Assembly (NCBI GenBank): GCA_013151215.1
Contig: JAADIS010000118.1
Location: 1-64,000, forward strand
Source of the DNA: Chlorobiota bacterium
GTDB lineage: Bacteria > Bacteroidota > Bacteroidia > Bacteroidales > F082
Direction: 5' to 3'
DNA length: 64,000 nt
The translations under genes and the position numbers were made by a program. How positions within the stretch are numbered: the stretch's first letter is position 1; every line of letters begins with the position of its first letter. This document shows positions 1 to 11,012 of this stretch, in pieces. The notes below the pieces were generated by a model. It was not told where the DNA came from and made no database searches. It worked only from the letters and a program-made list of their open reading frames with translations.

Positions 1-353
1 TCAATTTGGGAAGTATCAATTATATTTTCGAAAAAACGTATACCTCCCCATCCTCCAACCAATGTAGAAGTATCTGAAAAATCAGTTGAATCGTTTATTG
101 TAAAAAAAATTGAATCACTTTGGACTCCTCTGGCAATTAATTTACCATACACATCAATTGAATAATTCCCTTGAAATTCAACATATGTACCTGGATAAAT
201 AACTAAGGTCGCATTATTTTCAATCAAAACATTATTATATACTTTGACTGTATCTAATGTCCAAGCAGTATCATTACTAATTATTGTTTGAGATTTCACA
301 ATTGCGAACAAAAATATGAAATACAGAAATGAGATATAATACTTCATTTTCAT
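1..353 (-). CDS. Secreted protein, N-terminal part (C-terminus runs off the window); beta-helix-like start MKMKYYISFLYFIFLFAIVKSQTIISNDTAWTLDTVKVYNNVLIENNATLVIYPGTYVEFQGNY
   Basis: Manual translation of the reverse strand from ATG at 353; signal peptide followed by N-terminal segment typical of right-handed beta-helix surface proteins; no stop before the window edge. Confidence 0.6.
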   Translation of the reverse strand, partial: MKMKYYISFLYFIFLFAIVKSQTIISNDTAWTLDTVKVYNNVLIENNATLVIYPGTYVEFQGNYSIDVYGKLIARGVQSDSIFFTINDSTDFSDTSTLVGGWGGIRFFENIIDTSQI

Positions 354-404
354 CTTAATTAATAAAGGTGACCAGTTTTTAGTAGAACTGGTCACCAATA
401 AAGT

Positions 405-1356
405 TTATTCAATAGGTGGAATATTGCTAGGCAAACCATAAAAAATCTGATATCTATGCCAATATTGATTATCAGACGGATTATTATTATTAGTCCACAA
501 CTTCATAAATCTATAAACATAACTTTCTGGTCGTTCTCCCTTAGGTGTTTGACTTGAAGTATTATGTATGATATAGTGCCCTTGTGATAAGTAATATTGA
601 AGTTCTGAATATTCAATGCATGGGTCAGAGGTTGCCTCTTCATAAAATATTTTGCCAAGATAATTATTGTGATTAACTGTGGTTTGATAATATATTAGCC
701 ATGTACCGGACGTGTCCGAACTCATAGCAGGATTGTTGAATCGAACTTTAAGTTGAATCCCTGCATCAGAATCCCACTCAGGGTCAACACATTTACCCTT
801 CATATTACCATAACGCCAATTGTCTGCATTTGTAATCGGGTCGTAAAGGGCAAGAGGATTTATTCCTACTCCTCCCGTCAAGCCTAAAACAACTGTACTT
901 CCATCTCTTGTTGCTTGCTGCTCAAGGTCTCCCACAACCGAAAATTTATAATCTTCAGTGAGTTGGCTAAACTCAAAGTTTAAATCCGTTAGCATTTGAT
1001 TATAAACATTGACAACATCAGACATGTTTACTGTCCCGTTTTCATTAACAGCAAGAGAGTAAGTTCTTTCAAAAGTGACTAAATCGTTGAATGTGGTGTC
1101 GGTGGTTTGTGTTGCATTGTACAATGCCTCCAAATACCACATTGCACTGTCGGGAGACATAAACTCCTCGTCGCGCACTCCCGATTTAACCTTTTGATTA
1201 AAATTGGTGAGGTTTCGCCATATCTGCATCTCTTCGGCGTTGTAGGTTTTTTCGTTGTTGGGCTGTTTGCCGCTTAGGCCGTCTTTCTTGCAGGAGTAAA
1301 TAAAACACTGACACCGCAAGCCCCGTAAAGACTAAAAGAAAAAGTACTCTTCTCAT
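405..1356 (-). pseudogene. Putative lipoprotein interrupted by a +1 frameshift at the signal peptide/lipobox junction
   Basis: ATG at 1356 gives MRRVLFLLVFTGLAVSVF in one frame; the other frame gives FIYSCKKDGLSGKQ... for about 300 aa (track ORF 405..1319). Skipping one base near the T4 run (1302-1305, minus strand) restores MRRVLFLLVFTGLAVSVFIYSCKKDG, a normal lipobox. Confidence 0.6.
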
Positions 1357-1982
1357 TACACTAATTTTTAATTGATAATTAATTGAATTGTGTAAAACCA
1401 CGGGGGCTTGGCAAATTAATGCTTTTGGCTTACCTTTGCCGTTCCCCTTTTTGGTTTTTATATAAATGTTGCTGAACATTTTCATGTATAAATTTTTAAA
1501 GGGGTTTTTTTTATAAACCCTATTAATCTAAACAGTAAATCATATTTACCGAAAATACTTGTGCCCTGTTCCGATACACTCTTTTTCGGGATACATAAAA
1601 CCAAAATATTTCAATTTATCCTTGAAATTCAATCTCCACTAAAAAAGTATCTTGTCCTCCACTACCTTAGGTCAAATGATGTTCGGCCCGCATCTTCGTC
1701 TATTCTCTTATACCCTGCTTTCTCTTTCCAAATTGAGGGCTAAAAAACCTCTTAGCAGCACAAATGTAAAGTTTTTATATTGAACAAAGCAAGAATTTGT
1801 GATTAATTTTTTAGAAATCCCCAATCAGGGCTAATGTTTGTTGAGCGGGGGGGTGAGTATAAGGCTGTTATAGTGTTGTTTAGCATTATTATAAACTGCC
1901 CGGGCTTGTCAGGCCTTATGTTTCCCGGGCACGGGGCGGGAGCCGGCGGGGAGAACATCCCGCCTTAAACCCCTTTAACTTA

Positions 1983-2019
1983 TCAACCATAAAACGCCGG
2001 GGTGTAGGCACTTACAGCC
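1983..2019 (-). repeat. Dispersed intergenic repeat, copy A
   Basis: Reverse complement ggctgtaagtgcctacaccccggcgttttatggttga matches 5184-5220 at 33/37 positions. Confidence 0.7.
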
Positions 2020-2310
2020 TCTCAAGCTTTCTTAAATTTAGAGAAAGCCGCAGCTCGGCTCTTTTTTATCGGTGCATAGCAATATTTGCAGAAAGCTCAA
2101 CAATAGAAATCCAAGTTGCAGGGCACTACCATATTATACAAGTAAACACTACATCCTCCAATTCTTGTCTATATGGGGAAACACAGCTGCATAATAGTGA
2201 GATTTAAAACATCGTTCAGCGCATTTCGAAGCAGATGGTAAAAGCAGGAACAAATTATCTCATCATCAAATGGTTTATGTATTTTTGCCTCTCTTAACAA
2301 TTCATTTTAA

Positions 2311-3507
2311 ATGAAAAAAATACTAATAGTACCATTAAAAATAATCAGGAATTTCTTTTTGATCTTGATATTAATCCTATTCGGGTTTTATCTGATGGCT
2401 CCTGTATATGAGTTTTCAGGGCCTTCCAAGTTCTCCGGCGATAAAATTTATAATCCGTATCAGAATATCGATTCAAGTCAGTGGCGCAGATATAATTTCC
2501 AGGTTCAATCGAGAGCATGGGGAGGTATAACAAGCGGCAGAACAAATACTAATAATCTCATTGACAGTATTTACCGCCAGCTGAACTTTGATTATGTGGC
2601 TACCAGCGATTACCAAAAAATTAATCGCCACGGATCAAAAAAATCAAATTATATCCCAACTTACGAGCATGGTTACAATATTTTCAAAACCCATCAGGTG
2701 TGCATAGATGCAAAAAAAGTGGTTTGGACCGATTTGCTTTTTTTTCAGACCCTAAGCATGAAACAATGGGTAATAGATATGCTAAAACAAAACAGCACAT
2801 TGGTCGCCCTTGCACACCCAACTTTACGGAACGGTTACGAAATAGATGAAATGGCCTATCTGTCAAATTACGATTTAATGGAGGTAATAACAAATATGCG
2901 CTTGTCGTTCGACCATTGGGACGCCGCTCTGTCGGCGGGAAACCCTGTTTGGATACTTGGCGACGACGATGCCCACGATGTTACCAACAGCAATGAGGTA
3001 GGAAGGCGTTTTACGATGATTAATTCCCCCACACTAAATAAAGCCGATATTGTAAAGAGCCTTAAGAACGGCATAGCTTACGGCTACGATTTTTTTCGCC
3101 GCGACGATGAGGACATGAAAGTCAAGTATCAAAGAATCAGGTATTTACCTTATCTTTATTCGGCTAAAATTATCAACGATACATTCAAGGTCTCGCTCAG
3201 CGACACTGCTGAGAAAATATCTTTTATTGGCCAGGACGGAAAAGTATTATCAGAAATCACTTCAGCACAAAAAGCATTTTATACCATAAAAAAGCCGGAC
3301 ACTTATGTTAGGACAGTGATTACTTTTGCCGATACTTCCTCAATTTATTTGAATCCGATAGTTAGATATAGCGGCGAAAAACTAGTGTCGAAACTCAGCG
3401 CAAAAATAAATGCAAGGGCAACAAACTTTTTACGAATAGTTTATTTTCTCATCGCTTTGACGGGTGTTTACCTTTATTTGAGACAAAAACAGAAAAACAA
3501 GCGGTAA
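2311..3507 (+). CDS. Membrane-anchored PHP-domain-like metal-dependent phosphoesterase
   Basis: N-terminal TM segment, motifs ATSDY, ALAHP and GDDDAHD typical of PHP fold; C-terminal TM. Confidence 0.6.
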   Translation: MKKILIVPLKIIRNFFLILILILFGFYLMAPVYEFSGPSKFSGDKIYNPYQNIDSSQWRRYNFQVQSRAWGGITSGRTNTNNLIDSIYRQLNFDYVATSDYQKINRHGSKKSNYIPTYEHGYNIFKTHQVCIDAKKVVWTDLLFFQTLSMKQWVIDMLKQNSTLVALAHPTLRNGYEIDEMAYLSNYDLMEVITNMRLSFDHWDAALSAGNPVWILGDDDAHDVTNSNEVGRRFTMINSPTLNKADIVKSLKNGIAYGYDFFRRDDEDMKVKYQRIRYLPYLYSAKIINDTFKVSLSDTAEKISFIGQDGKVLSEITSAQKAFYTIKKPDTYVRTVITFADTSSIYLNPIVRYSGEKLVSKLSAKINARATNFLRIVYFLIALTGVYLYLRQKQKNKR

Positions 3508-3508
3508 A

Positions 3509-5080
3509 ATGAATAACAACAGCATCACCTGGCGAAAGAGGCTTTACCGGCTGGCATTTGTTTCACTACTTGTCAGGATAGTTATAGCGGCCACCATTGA
3601 GCTTGGCAACGACGAAGTTTATTATCGCCTCTATGCACTCTATCCCGATTGGTCGCATTTCGATCATCCGCTGATGGTTGGTTTGGCAATGCAATTGTTT
3701 AGTCTTAACCTAAGTCTGCACAGCGAGCTGTTTTTACGTATGTCGTCGATAATATTGGGGACGATAAATATTTTTATCGTTTTCGACATAGGCAAAAACC
3801 TGAAAAGCAAGCGCGTTGGATTTTTCTCAGCATTGCTCTATACCTCATCTGTTTATGCGTTTGTTATTACAGGCATCTTCATTTTGCCCGATACCCCCCA
3901 GCAGTTTTTCTGGCTCTTGAGCTTCGGACTTATGATGCAAACCTTGCCGGCTTGCCCCAACATTAAGAACAACTCCTTTAAAATGCTAAAGCTTGGCCTA
4001 TTAATCGGCCTTGCGATGATATCGAAATACACCAGCGTTTTCCTTTGGCTTGCCGCCGGCTTATACATAGTTTTTTTTAACCGCGAATGGCTCAGGAAAA
4101 AGAGTTTTTATTTATCTGTTTTAATAAGTTTTATAATCTGCCTCCCAATATTAATATGGAATATCCAAAATGATTTTATAAGTTTCACCTTCCATGGTGA
4201 GAGAGTTGATTTTGTTGGTTACCAAATAAACACGAATTATTTTTTTACTGAATTGCTGGGAGAGGTTTTATATAACAATCCCATAAACTATGTTTTGATA
4301 TTAATGGCTTTATCGGCTGTTTTCACAAAAAAAATTCAAATCAACAAACAACATAAACAGATTATTTTATTGAGTTCGCTTCCTTTGATAATATTGTTTC
4401 TGGGCTTTTCTTTATTCAGGTCAACATTGCCTCACTGGACCGCTCCGGGATTTACGATATTAATATTTTTGGCCGCCCTCTGGCTGGATACCGTGTTTGC
4501 CGAGAAATCAGATGATTATTTAATCCCCTGGCCCTTAAAAATCTCAGTTGGGTTATTGGTAATTACACTTTTGCTGGGCTATCTGCAAATTAATCAAGGC
4601 ATAATCAATATTGATAAAACCACTGAATACAATAGACTGGGGGAGAACGACCCCAGTCTGGACATGTTTGGTTATGAGCAAATTGCAGATAGTTTTGCTG
4701 AAATATACAAAAGAGATACAGCAACAGGGCTTATGCCCAAGGATGTCTTCATGGCCGGCAAAAACTGGTTTCCGCTGGCAAACCTCGATTATTATGTCGC
4801 AAGTCCGCTGGGAATGAAATCCTATGGTTTCGGGGATTTGGGGAAAATCCATAAATATGCATGGATAAACAAGATAAACGGAGACTTAAGATTAGGTATG
4901 GATGCATATTTTATTACCGACAGCCGCGAATACCGGGAACCTTTTACTTTCTTCAAGGAGTATTTCGATAAAATAGAGGCAGCAGATACCATACAGGTTT
5001 ACAGAGGAGGAAAAATCGCGAAAAGAGCCTTTGTTTTCAGGTTGATGGGCTTGAGGAAACTTCCAGTGGAGGAGGAATAG
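3509..5080 (+). CDS. Glycosyltransferase family 39-like (ArnT/PMT_2-type) membrane protein
   Basis: Multi-TM protein with NDEVYYRLYALYPDWSHFDHPLMVG near the N-terminus, typical of GT39/PMT_2; directly follows the PHP ORF. Confidence 0.75.
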   Translation: MNNNSITWRKRLYRLAFVSLLVRIVIAATIELGNDEVYYRLYALYPDWSHFDHPLMVGLAMQLFSLNLSLHSELFLRMSSIILGTINIFIVFDIGKNLKSKRVGFFSALLYTSSVYAFVITGIFILPDTPQQFFWLLSFGLMMQTLPACPNIKNNSFKMLKLGLLIGLAMISKYTSVFLWLAAGLYIVFFNREWLRKKSFYLSVLISFIICLPILIWNIQNDFISFTFHGERVDFVGYQINTNYFFTELLGEVLYNNPINYVLILMALSAVFTKKIQINKQHKQIILLSSLPLIILFLGFSLFRSTLPHWTAPGFTILIFLAALWLDTVFAEKSDDYLIPWPLKISVGLLVITLLLGYLQINQGIINIDKTTEYNRLGENDPSLDMFGYEQIADSFAEIYKRDTATGLMPKDVFMAGKNWFPLANLDYYVASPLGMKSYGFGDLGKIHKYAWINKINGDLRLGMDAYFITDSREYREPFTFFKEYFDKIEAADTIQVYRGGKIAKRAFVFRLMGLRKLPVEEE

Positions 5081-5090
5081 TTTTTGGGGA

Positions 5091-5182
5091 TTAATGGTAC
5101 AATGGGTTAATGTGCTAATGTGCTAATGGTACAATGGGTTAATGTGCTAATGGGTTAATGTGCTAGTGAGATAATGGTACAA
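5091..5182 (+). repeat. Short imperfect tandem repeat (taatggtacaatgggttaatgtgctaat...)
   Basis: Repeated units aatggtacaatgggttaatgtgctaat and gggttaatgtgctaat seen directly. Confidence 0.85.
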
Positions 5183-5183
5183 A

Positions 5184-5220
5184 GGCTGTAAGTGCCGGCA
5201 CCTCGGTGTTTTATGGTTGA
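5184..5220 (+). repeat. Dispersed intergenic repeat, copy B
   Basis: ggctgtaagtgccggcacctcggtgttttatggttga; 33/37 match to reverse complement of 1983-2019. Confidence 0.7.
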
Positions 5221-5286
5221 GGGTTTCGAAGCACAATAAAAAGCCAGGACTTCAACAATGAGATTAAAGCCCTGACTTATAGATAA

Positions 5287-6675
5287 TTATATCATTTTGG
5301 CAGGGTCAACCCATTCCGTAAACTCTGCATCAGTGAGAAAGCCCAATTCCAAAGCGGCCTCTCTTAAGGTTGTACCTTCCGAATGTGCTTTCTTAGCAAT
5401 CTTTGCTGCTTTTTCATAGCCTATATGAGTATTTAGCGCAGTAACGAGCATCAAGGAATTTTCGAGATTATGTTTGATTTTTTTCTTTACAGCCTCAATG
5501 CCCACAACGGCGTTTTTGGTAAAGGAAACACAAGCATCGCCAAGCAGCCGGGCAGCTTGGAGCAAATTGTAAATCATCACCGGTTTGAAGACATTAAGCT
5601 GAAAATGGCCTTGCATGCCCCCGGCAACTATGGCTGCATCGTTACCAATTACCTGTGCGCAAACCATCGACAAGGCTTCGTTTTGTGTTGGGTTTACCTT
5701 ACCGGGCATAATTGACGAGCCAGGCTCATTTGCAGGCAATTGGATTTCGCCTATGCTGCAGCGCGGGCCTGACGCAAGCATTCGAATATTGTTTGCAATA
5801 TGCATTAAACTGACAGCCAACTGTTTAAGTGCCGATGAGCTTTCAACTATGGCATCATGGGCCGATAGGGCCTCGAATTTGTTATCGGCAGTAACGAAAG
5901 GAAAACCTGTGAGCCCTGCGATTTTTTCTGCCACTTTAACGGTATAGTTCGGGGGGGTATTAATACCTGTTCCAACTGCTGTTCCGCCAAGGGCGAGTTC
6001 CGAAAGATGTGATAGTGTTGCTCTTAAAGCTTTTATTCCATGGTCAAGTTGGGAGACGTAACCCGAAAATTCCTGCCCCAATGTTAAGGGGGTGGCATCC
6101 ATAAGGTGAGTGCGACCTGCCTTAACAATTCCCATGAATGCTTCGGCTTTATCGTTCAAGGCATTTCTTAGCATTTCAACGCCCGGCAGTGTGGTTTCAA
6201 CTATCATTTTATAAGCAGCAATGTGCATGGCAGTCGGAAATGTGTCGTTGGACGATTGTGATTTATTAACGTCGTCGTTGGGATGCAGGAATTTTTTTTC
6301 ATCATCAAGTTTCCCGCCATTAATAACATGGCCGCGATTTGCCAACACTTCGTTCATATTCATATTGCTCTGTGTTCCTGACCCTGTTTGCCAAATCACC
6401 AACGGGAAATTCCCATCAAGCTTGCCGGCAATAACCTCATCGGCAGCCCTTCCTATTAGCTCTGCTTTTTTGGGATCCATCCCTCCTATTTCAGCATTCG
6501 TCAATGCTGCGGCTTTTTTAAGATAGGCGAAAGCCTCGATAATTTCCTTCGGCATGGAACCTTCGTCACCAATTTCAAAATTCATTTTCGACCTCTGGGT
6601 TTGTGCTGCCCAATATTTATCGGCTGGTACCTTAACTTCACCCATGGTGTCGTGTTCAATTCTATATTGCATCAT
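5287..6675 (-). CDS. fumC: Class II fumarate hydratase
   Basis: [28 protein letters not shown]..., signature [13 protein letters not shown]. Confidence 0.97.
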   Translation of the reverse strand: MMQYRIEHDTMGEVKVPADKYWAAQTQRSKMNFEIGDEGSMPKEIIEAFAYLKKAAALTNAEIGGMDPKKAELIGRAADEVIAGKLDGNFPLVIWQTGSGTQSNMNMNEVLANRGHVINGGKLDDEKKFLHPNDDVNKSQSSNDTFPTAMHIAAYKMIVETTLPGVEMLRNALNDKAEAFMGIVKAGRTHLMDATPLTLGQEFSGYVSQLDHGIKALRATLSHLSELALGGTAVGTGINTPPNYTVKVAEKIAGLTGFPFVTADNKFEALSAHDAIVESSSALKQLAVSLMHIANNIRMLASGPRCSIGEIQLPANEPGSSIMPGKVNPTQNEALSMVCAQVIGNDAAIVAGGMQGHFQLNVFKPVMIYNLLQAARLLGDACVSFTKNAVVGIEAVKKKIKHNLENSLMLVTALNTHIGYEKAAKIAKKAHSEGTTLREAALELGFLTDAEFTEWVDPAKMI

Positions 6676-6703
6676 ATTTGTGTTTTATATTTATTATTTT
6701 GAT

Positions 6704-7045
6704 TTAGAATAACTTATCGATTTCTTCAGCTGGGTCGCCCCAAACGGCTTTATTGCCTTTTACTACTATCGGCCGCTTTAAGAGCTTAGGATTCTCAACA
6801 ATGATTTCCATCCATTCCTCATCGGTAAAATTTTTCCCCTTGAAATTCGATTTATAGATTGCCTCCTGAGTTCTGAGCATTTCGGAAGGTTTCTTGTTGA
6901 GCTTCATCAAAAGCAGTTTTAAATCATCGGTATTAAAAGTATTTTTAAGATATTCAACAACGGTGAAATCATCGGTGCGGTCCTTTACATATTGTAGTCC
7001 TGCCCGCGATTTCCGGCAACGTGGATTATGATAAACAGTGTACAT
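6704..7045 (-). CDS. ArsC/Spx-family (arsenate reductase-like) protein
   Basis: MYTVYHNPRCRKSRAGLQYVKD... LKRPIVVKGNKAVWGDP; the upstream extension in the track ORF (to 7507) overlaps the helicase gene and is unlikely to be coding. Confidence 0.88.
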   Translation of the reverse strand: MYTVYHNPRCRKSRAGLQYVKDRTDDFTVVEYLKNTFNTDDLKLLLMKLNKKPSEMLRTQEAIYKSNFKGKNFTDEEWMEIIVENPKLLKRPIVVKGNKAVWGDPAEEIDKLF

Positions 7046-7250
7046 ATTATTAGTGTTTCGAATAAACCTCAAAATTAATGAATGTAACGGAATAAGAGGG
7101 TGTTTATGGAAATTTATATTATAGTCTAAATAGGGGTTAATGGCCCGGGCTTGGCCCCGACATCCCGGAATTAAGAAAGGCATGTGTTTGCCGGCATGAA
7201 AGATAAATCCGCGGTTCAGCAGTTTATCATATAATGGAAGCGGGTTAATT

Positions 7251-8549
7251 TCAATCCCTTCTGTCGTTTCTTCTCTTAAAAGGTTTTCCCTTCCCGCTTT
7301 TATTTCTATTCTTGAAATTCTGGTTTTTACCTCTTGATTTATGATAGCCACCCGACCTTGCTTTTGGTTTAAATCCGGGCTTTCTGGGAGGTCTGTATTT
7401 CGGGTTCCACTCGGGGCCTTCGCCCAGGGCATGAGGCAAGGGCAATTTGCGCACCTCTGTTTCGATAAGTTGTTCGATCTTTCGAAACTTATACATATCC
7501 TCCTCATTTATAAGTGTCAATGCCATGCCTGTGGCATCGGCACGGGCGGTACGCCCAACCCTGTGGACATAATCTTCGGCATCGCCGGGAACATCAAAGT
7601 TGATAACAAGCTCTATCTCCTTGATGTCGATACCGCGGCTCAAGACATCGGTGGCAACCAGGACTTTTGTTTTTTTCGACCTGAAGCTCCTTAACACATC
7701 CTCCCTTTCGTCCTGGTCCAGGTCGGACGAAATGGCGGCCACAGTATATTCCTTGTTCCTCAAAGCAATGGAAATCTCGAAAACCTTTTTGCGTGTCGAA
7801 CTGAAGATCAAAATGCTTTTCAGGTTTGTCTTGTTATCGATCAACGATTTTACCAATTTGATTTTTTGGGCATTATAAACAAGGTAGGCAGCCTGCAACA
7901 CTCCTTCGGCGGGTTTCGACAAACCGATATTTATCTCGAAAGGTTTGTTCAATATGTTTTTGGCCAGCCCGCGTATTTCGGGAGGCATGGTAGCGGAAAA
8001 CAATAGCGACTGCCTTTCTTTGGGCAAATAACCTATAATCTTCATGATATCGTCGTTGAACCCCATGTCGAGCATACGGTCGGCCTCGTCGAGGATAAGA
8101 TGCTTGAGCTTATCGAATTTCACATATCCGTTTGCCAGATGCGAAATTAATTTGCCGGGTGTGGCAACAATGATATCAGTTCCCGTTGAAAGTGCTTTTT
8201 TCTGCTGCACCCAATCCTGTCCGTCGCCACCGCCATAAACGGCAAGTGAGGAAACAGGTGTAAAATAAGCAAATCCCTGTATTTGCTGGTCTATCTGCAT
8301 CGCAAGCTCACGTGTGGGCACAATTACCAAAACACTGGTTTCGTTTTGGTGCTCGCGCGATATCTGGTCAAGTGTCGGCAATATAAAAGCTGCCGTTTTT
8401 CCTGTTCCTGTTTGGGCACAGGCGATCAAGTCCTCCCCGTTTAATATTCTTGGAATAGCCATTTCCTGCACGGGAGTGGCATTTTCAAAACCCATGTGCG
8501 AAATAGCCTCTATTACATCGGGGTTTAGGTTTAATTCATCAAATTTCAT
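7251..8549 (-). CDS. DEAD-box RNA helicase (RhlE-like)
   Basis: AQTGTGKT, DEAD, SAT and HRVGRTARA motifs; basic C-terminal tail. Confidence 0.95.
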   Translation of the reverse strand: MKFDELNLNPDVIEAISHMGFENATPVQEMAIPRILNGEDLIACAQTGTGKTAAFILPTLDQISREHQNETSVLVIVPTRELAMQIDQQIQGFAYFTPVSSLAVYGGGDGQDWVQQKKALSTGTDIIVATPGKLISHLANGYVKFDKLKHLILDEADRMLDMGFNDDIMKIIGYLPKERQSLLFSATMPPEIRGLAKNILNKPFEINIGLSKPAEGVLQAAYLVYNAQKIKLVKSLIDNKTNLKSILIFSSTRKKVFEISIALRNKEYTVAAISSDLDQDEREDVLRSFRSKKTKVLVATDVLSRGIDIKEIELVINFDVPGDAEDYVHRVGRTARADATGMALTLINEEDMYKFRKIEQLIETEVRKLPLPHALGEGPEWNPKYRPPRKPGFKPKARSGGYHKSRGKNQNFKNRNKSGKGKPFKRRNDRRD

Positions 8550-8582
8550 TTACTAAAAAATATATGCGCAAATGTATTTAAA

Positions 8583-11000
8583 TTATTTGATTTTATCAGC
8601 TATGCGAAGTATATCTCCGAAAACGCCCCTGGCAGTAACCTCGGCACCGGCACCCGCTCCTTGTATTACTATTGGTTTGCTGCCATAGGATTGTGTATAA
8701 ATCTCAAATATTGAGTCCGACCCGTTTATGTTTCCCAGTGAGCCATTTGCAGTCAGCCTAAGGAGCTTAACCTCAAGTATCCCCTTGTCCTGCTGTAAAT
8801 CGCCATGCAGCTTAGCAATATATCTCAATACTTCACCGGTTTTGAGCCGGGTTTTTATTTCATTGTATTTATTGTCCAATCCCGGAATTGATTGCAAAAA
8901 ATGATTTTTTGTCAAGTCCCTGAGTTCCAGGGGGACAAGATTTTCTATTTTAACATCCCGGATTTCATTCCCGAGATCCAGTTCCCGGGCAAGAATTAAC
9001 AGTTTTCGGGCCACATCCATGCCCGACAGATCTTCGCGCGGGTCAGGTTCGCACAAGCCTTCCCCAACTGCCTCCAGTACTATCTTGCTGAAATCATCGT
9101 CGCGAAGCGAGAAATTATTGAAGATATAACTCAGCGAACCGGAAAAAATACCTCTGATAGAAGTTATGTTCTCGCCGGAAGCATGCAGCAACTTAATTGT
9201 ATCGATAAGTGGCAAACCAGCACCGACATTGGTTTCGTAAAGATATTGCTTGTCGAAAGCCTTTAAATATCGGCGAAGTTCCCGATAAAACCCAATACTT
9301 CTGGTATTTGCTATTTTATTGGAGGAAACCAAATCAAAGCCATTCTCAATTAGGGTAAAATAATTATCGGTAAACTCAAAACTGGCAGTATTATCAATGG
9401 CAACGAGATTCTCAAGATGGTGTCCCGTTGCAAAAGCAATGATTTCATTGAGCACATTCTTTGATTTATGAAGAGTTTCGAATTTAGCCCTCCAGTTCCG
9501 TGATATCCCTTTTTTATTTAATAAAACTTCATCTTTACCAGCTATAGCGAAGATATTTAGATCCAAATCGCGTTTATCGAAAATATTTTGCCAAGCATTT
9601 AAAATCTGTTCTATCAACGAAGAACCTACGTTTCCCTTACCTATTATGGCAATATTTAACCTTCGGCTAATACCGAAAATTTGAGAATGGATCACATTTA
9701 ATGCCTTGTTAACACTAGGGTTTTCAATTAACAGACTTACATTATTGCCACCTATAGTGTTGTTTATCAGCAATATATCGATATTGTTCTTTTTCAGGTT
9801 CCTAAAGGCAGTTCCAAACCCATTTATGTCTATGCCTATTACGCTAATGAGGGAAACATCGCAAATCGAATAAACAGAACTGATATCCCCGTTTTTAATT
9901 TCTGATTGAAATGTTGCCTTTAAAGCCGAAACAGCCTTGTCCGACTCGTTTTTGTTAATCACGAAGCCAACACATCGCTCCGAGGAGCCTTGCGAAATCA
10001 AGCCTACGCTAATATCCAGCGCATAAAGGGTTTGAAATATCCTGGCATCAATGCCTTTTTTCCCGAGCAATCCTTTTCCTTCAAGGTTTATTATACAGAC
10101 ATCATTTTTTATCGTTATGGATTTTAAAGTGTTGCAGGATTGCTTTTCGCACACTAAAGTTCCTTTGAAGGCGGGATTGAATGTGTTTTTTATCAGCAAG
10201 GGGATTTTACTCTCTTCTAATGGGAGAATAGTTTTGGGGTGCAGGATGGATGCCCCGAAACCTGCAATTTCGGCCGCATCGGCAAACGAAAGTTTAGCAA
10301 TGCTTCGTGCCTCTGAAACCAGGTGCGGATTGGCAGTGAAAACTCCATTTACATCAGTATAGCTTTCAACGATTCCTGCATTTATGAACTTGGCAATCAG
10401 CGAAGCCGTATAATTACTGCCGTTTCGGCCCAAAGTAGTTGTTTGTCCATTTATCGTGGATGCGACAAAGCCACTGGTCAATGGTATTTTGCCCTCAGGT
10501 AGCCTTGAGAAAACCTCTTTTGTTCTTTTAAGCGATAAATCCTCGAGCACACGGGCATTTCCAAAATTGTCATCGGTAAAAATCAAATCACGGCTATCGA
10601 TTAAATGAGCGGGCAATGATTTTTTAAGGAGCATGGAAGCAAGAGTCTTTATTGCCATTATTTCCCCCTGGGCCAAAATTAAATCCTTGCTCCTCAAGCT
10701 ATAATCGCCAACGAGGCTTATGCCTTTTAATATGCTTTGCAGCAAAGCAAACTCAACGCTTAAATCAACATCTTGGCACGGCAAGAGTTGTTGTTGTTTT
10801 AAATGTTCGAGTTTCCCGGAATAATCGCCGCCTGAGGCTGCCAGCTCGAGAATATCTTCCAGCATGTTGGTGGAATCACCTCTTGCCGAAAGCACCACGC
10901 AAAAAGTATTATCACTATGATATTGATTTTCAATAATTTCTATTATTTTGTATATGGCTTCGTTTGAAGCCGATTTACCTCCGAATTTCAGGATCTTCAT
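8583..11000 (-). CDS. thrA: Bifunctional aspartokinase / homoserine dehydrogenase
   Basis: N-terminal MKILKFGGKS aspartokinase; ACT region; C-terminal homoserine dehydrogenase. Confidence 0.95.
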   Translation of the reverse strand: MKILKFGGKSASNEAIYKIIEIIENQYHSDNTFCVVLSARGDSTNMLEDILELAASGGDYSGKLEHLKQQQLLPCQDVDLSVEFALLQSILKGISLVGDYSLRSKDLILAQGEIMAIKTLASMLLKKSLPAHLIDSRDLIFTDDNFGNARVLEDLSLKRTKEVFSRLPEGKIPLTSGFVASTINGQTTTLGRNGSNYTASLIAKFINAGIVESYTDVNGVFTANPHLVSEARSIAKLSFADAAEIAGFGASILHPKTILPLEESKIPLLIKNTFNPAFKGTLVCEKQSCNTLKSITIKNDVCIINLEGKGLLGKKGIDARIFQTLYALDISVGLISQGSSERCVGFVINKNESDKAVSALKATFQSEIKNGDISSVYSICDVSLISVIGIDINGFGTAFRNLKKNNIDILLINNTIGGNNVSLLIENPSVNKALNVIHSQIFGISRRLNIAIIGKGNVGSSLIEQILNAWQNIFDKRDLDLNIFAIAGKDEVLLNKKGISRNWRAKFETLHKSKNVLNEIIAFATGHHLENLVAIDNTASFEFTDNYFTLIENGFDLVSSNKIANTRSIGFYRELRRYLKAFDKQYLYETNVGAGLPLIDTIKLLHASGENITSIRGIFSGSLSYIFNNFSLRDDDFSKIVLEAVGEGLCEPDPREDLSGMDVARKLLILARELDLGNEIRDVKIENLVPLELRDLTKNHFLQSIPGLDNKYNEIKTRLKTGEVLRYIAKLHGDLQQDKGILEVKLLRLTANGSLGNINGSDSIFEIYTQSYGSKPIVIQGAGAGAEVTARGVFGDILRIADKIK

Positions 11001-11012
11001 TGTTGTTTACTT

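Noticed and set aside
405-1319. Programmed ribosomal frameshifting in the lipoprotein gene
   Set aside because: No clear slippery heptamer or downstream structure; sequencing error or mutation is more likely.
1561-1743. 60-aa plus-strand ORF
   Set aside because: No recognisable domain or start context; lies in a noncoding stretch.
6704-7507. Long N-terminal extension of the ArsC-like ORF (267 aa)
   Set aside because: The extension overlaps the DEAD-box helicase in another frame; the conserved protein begins at MYTVYHNPRC (7045).
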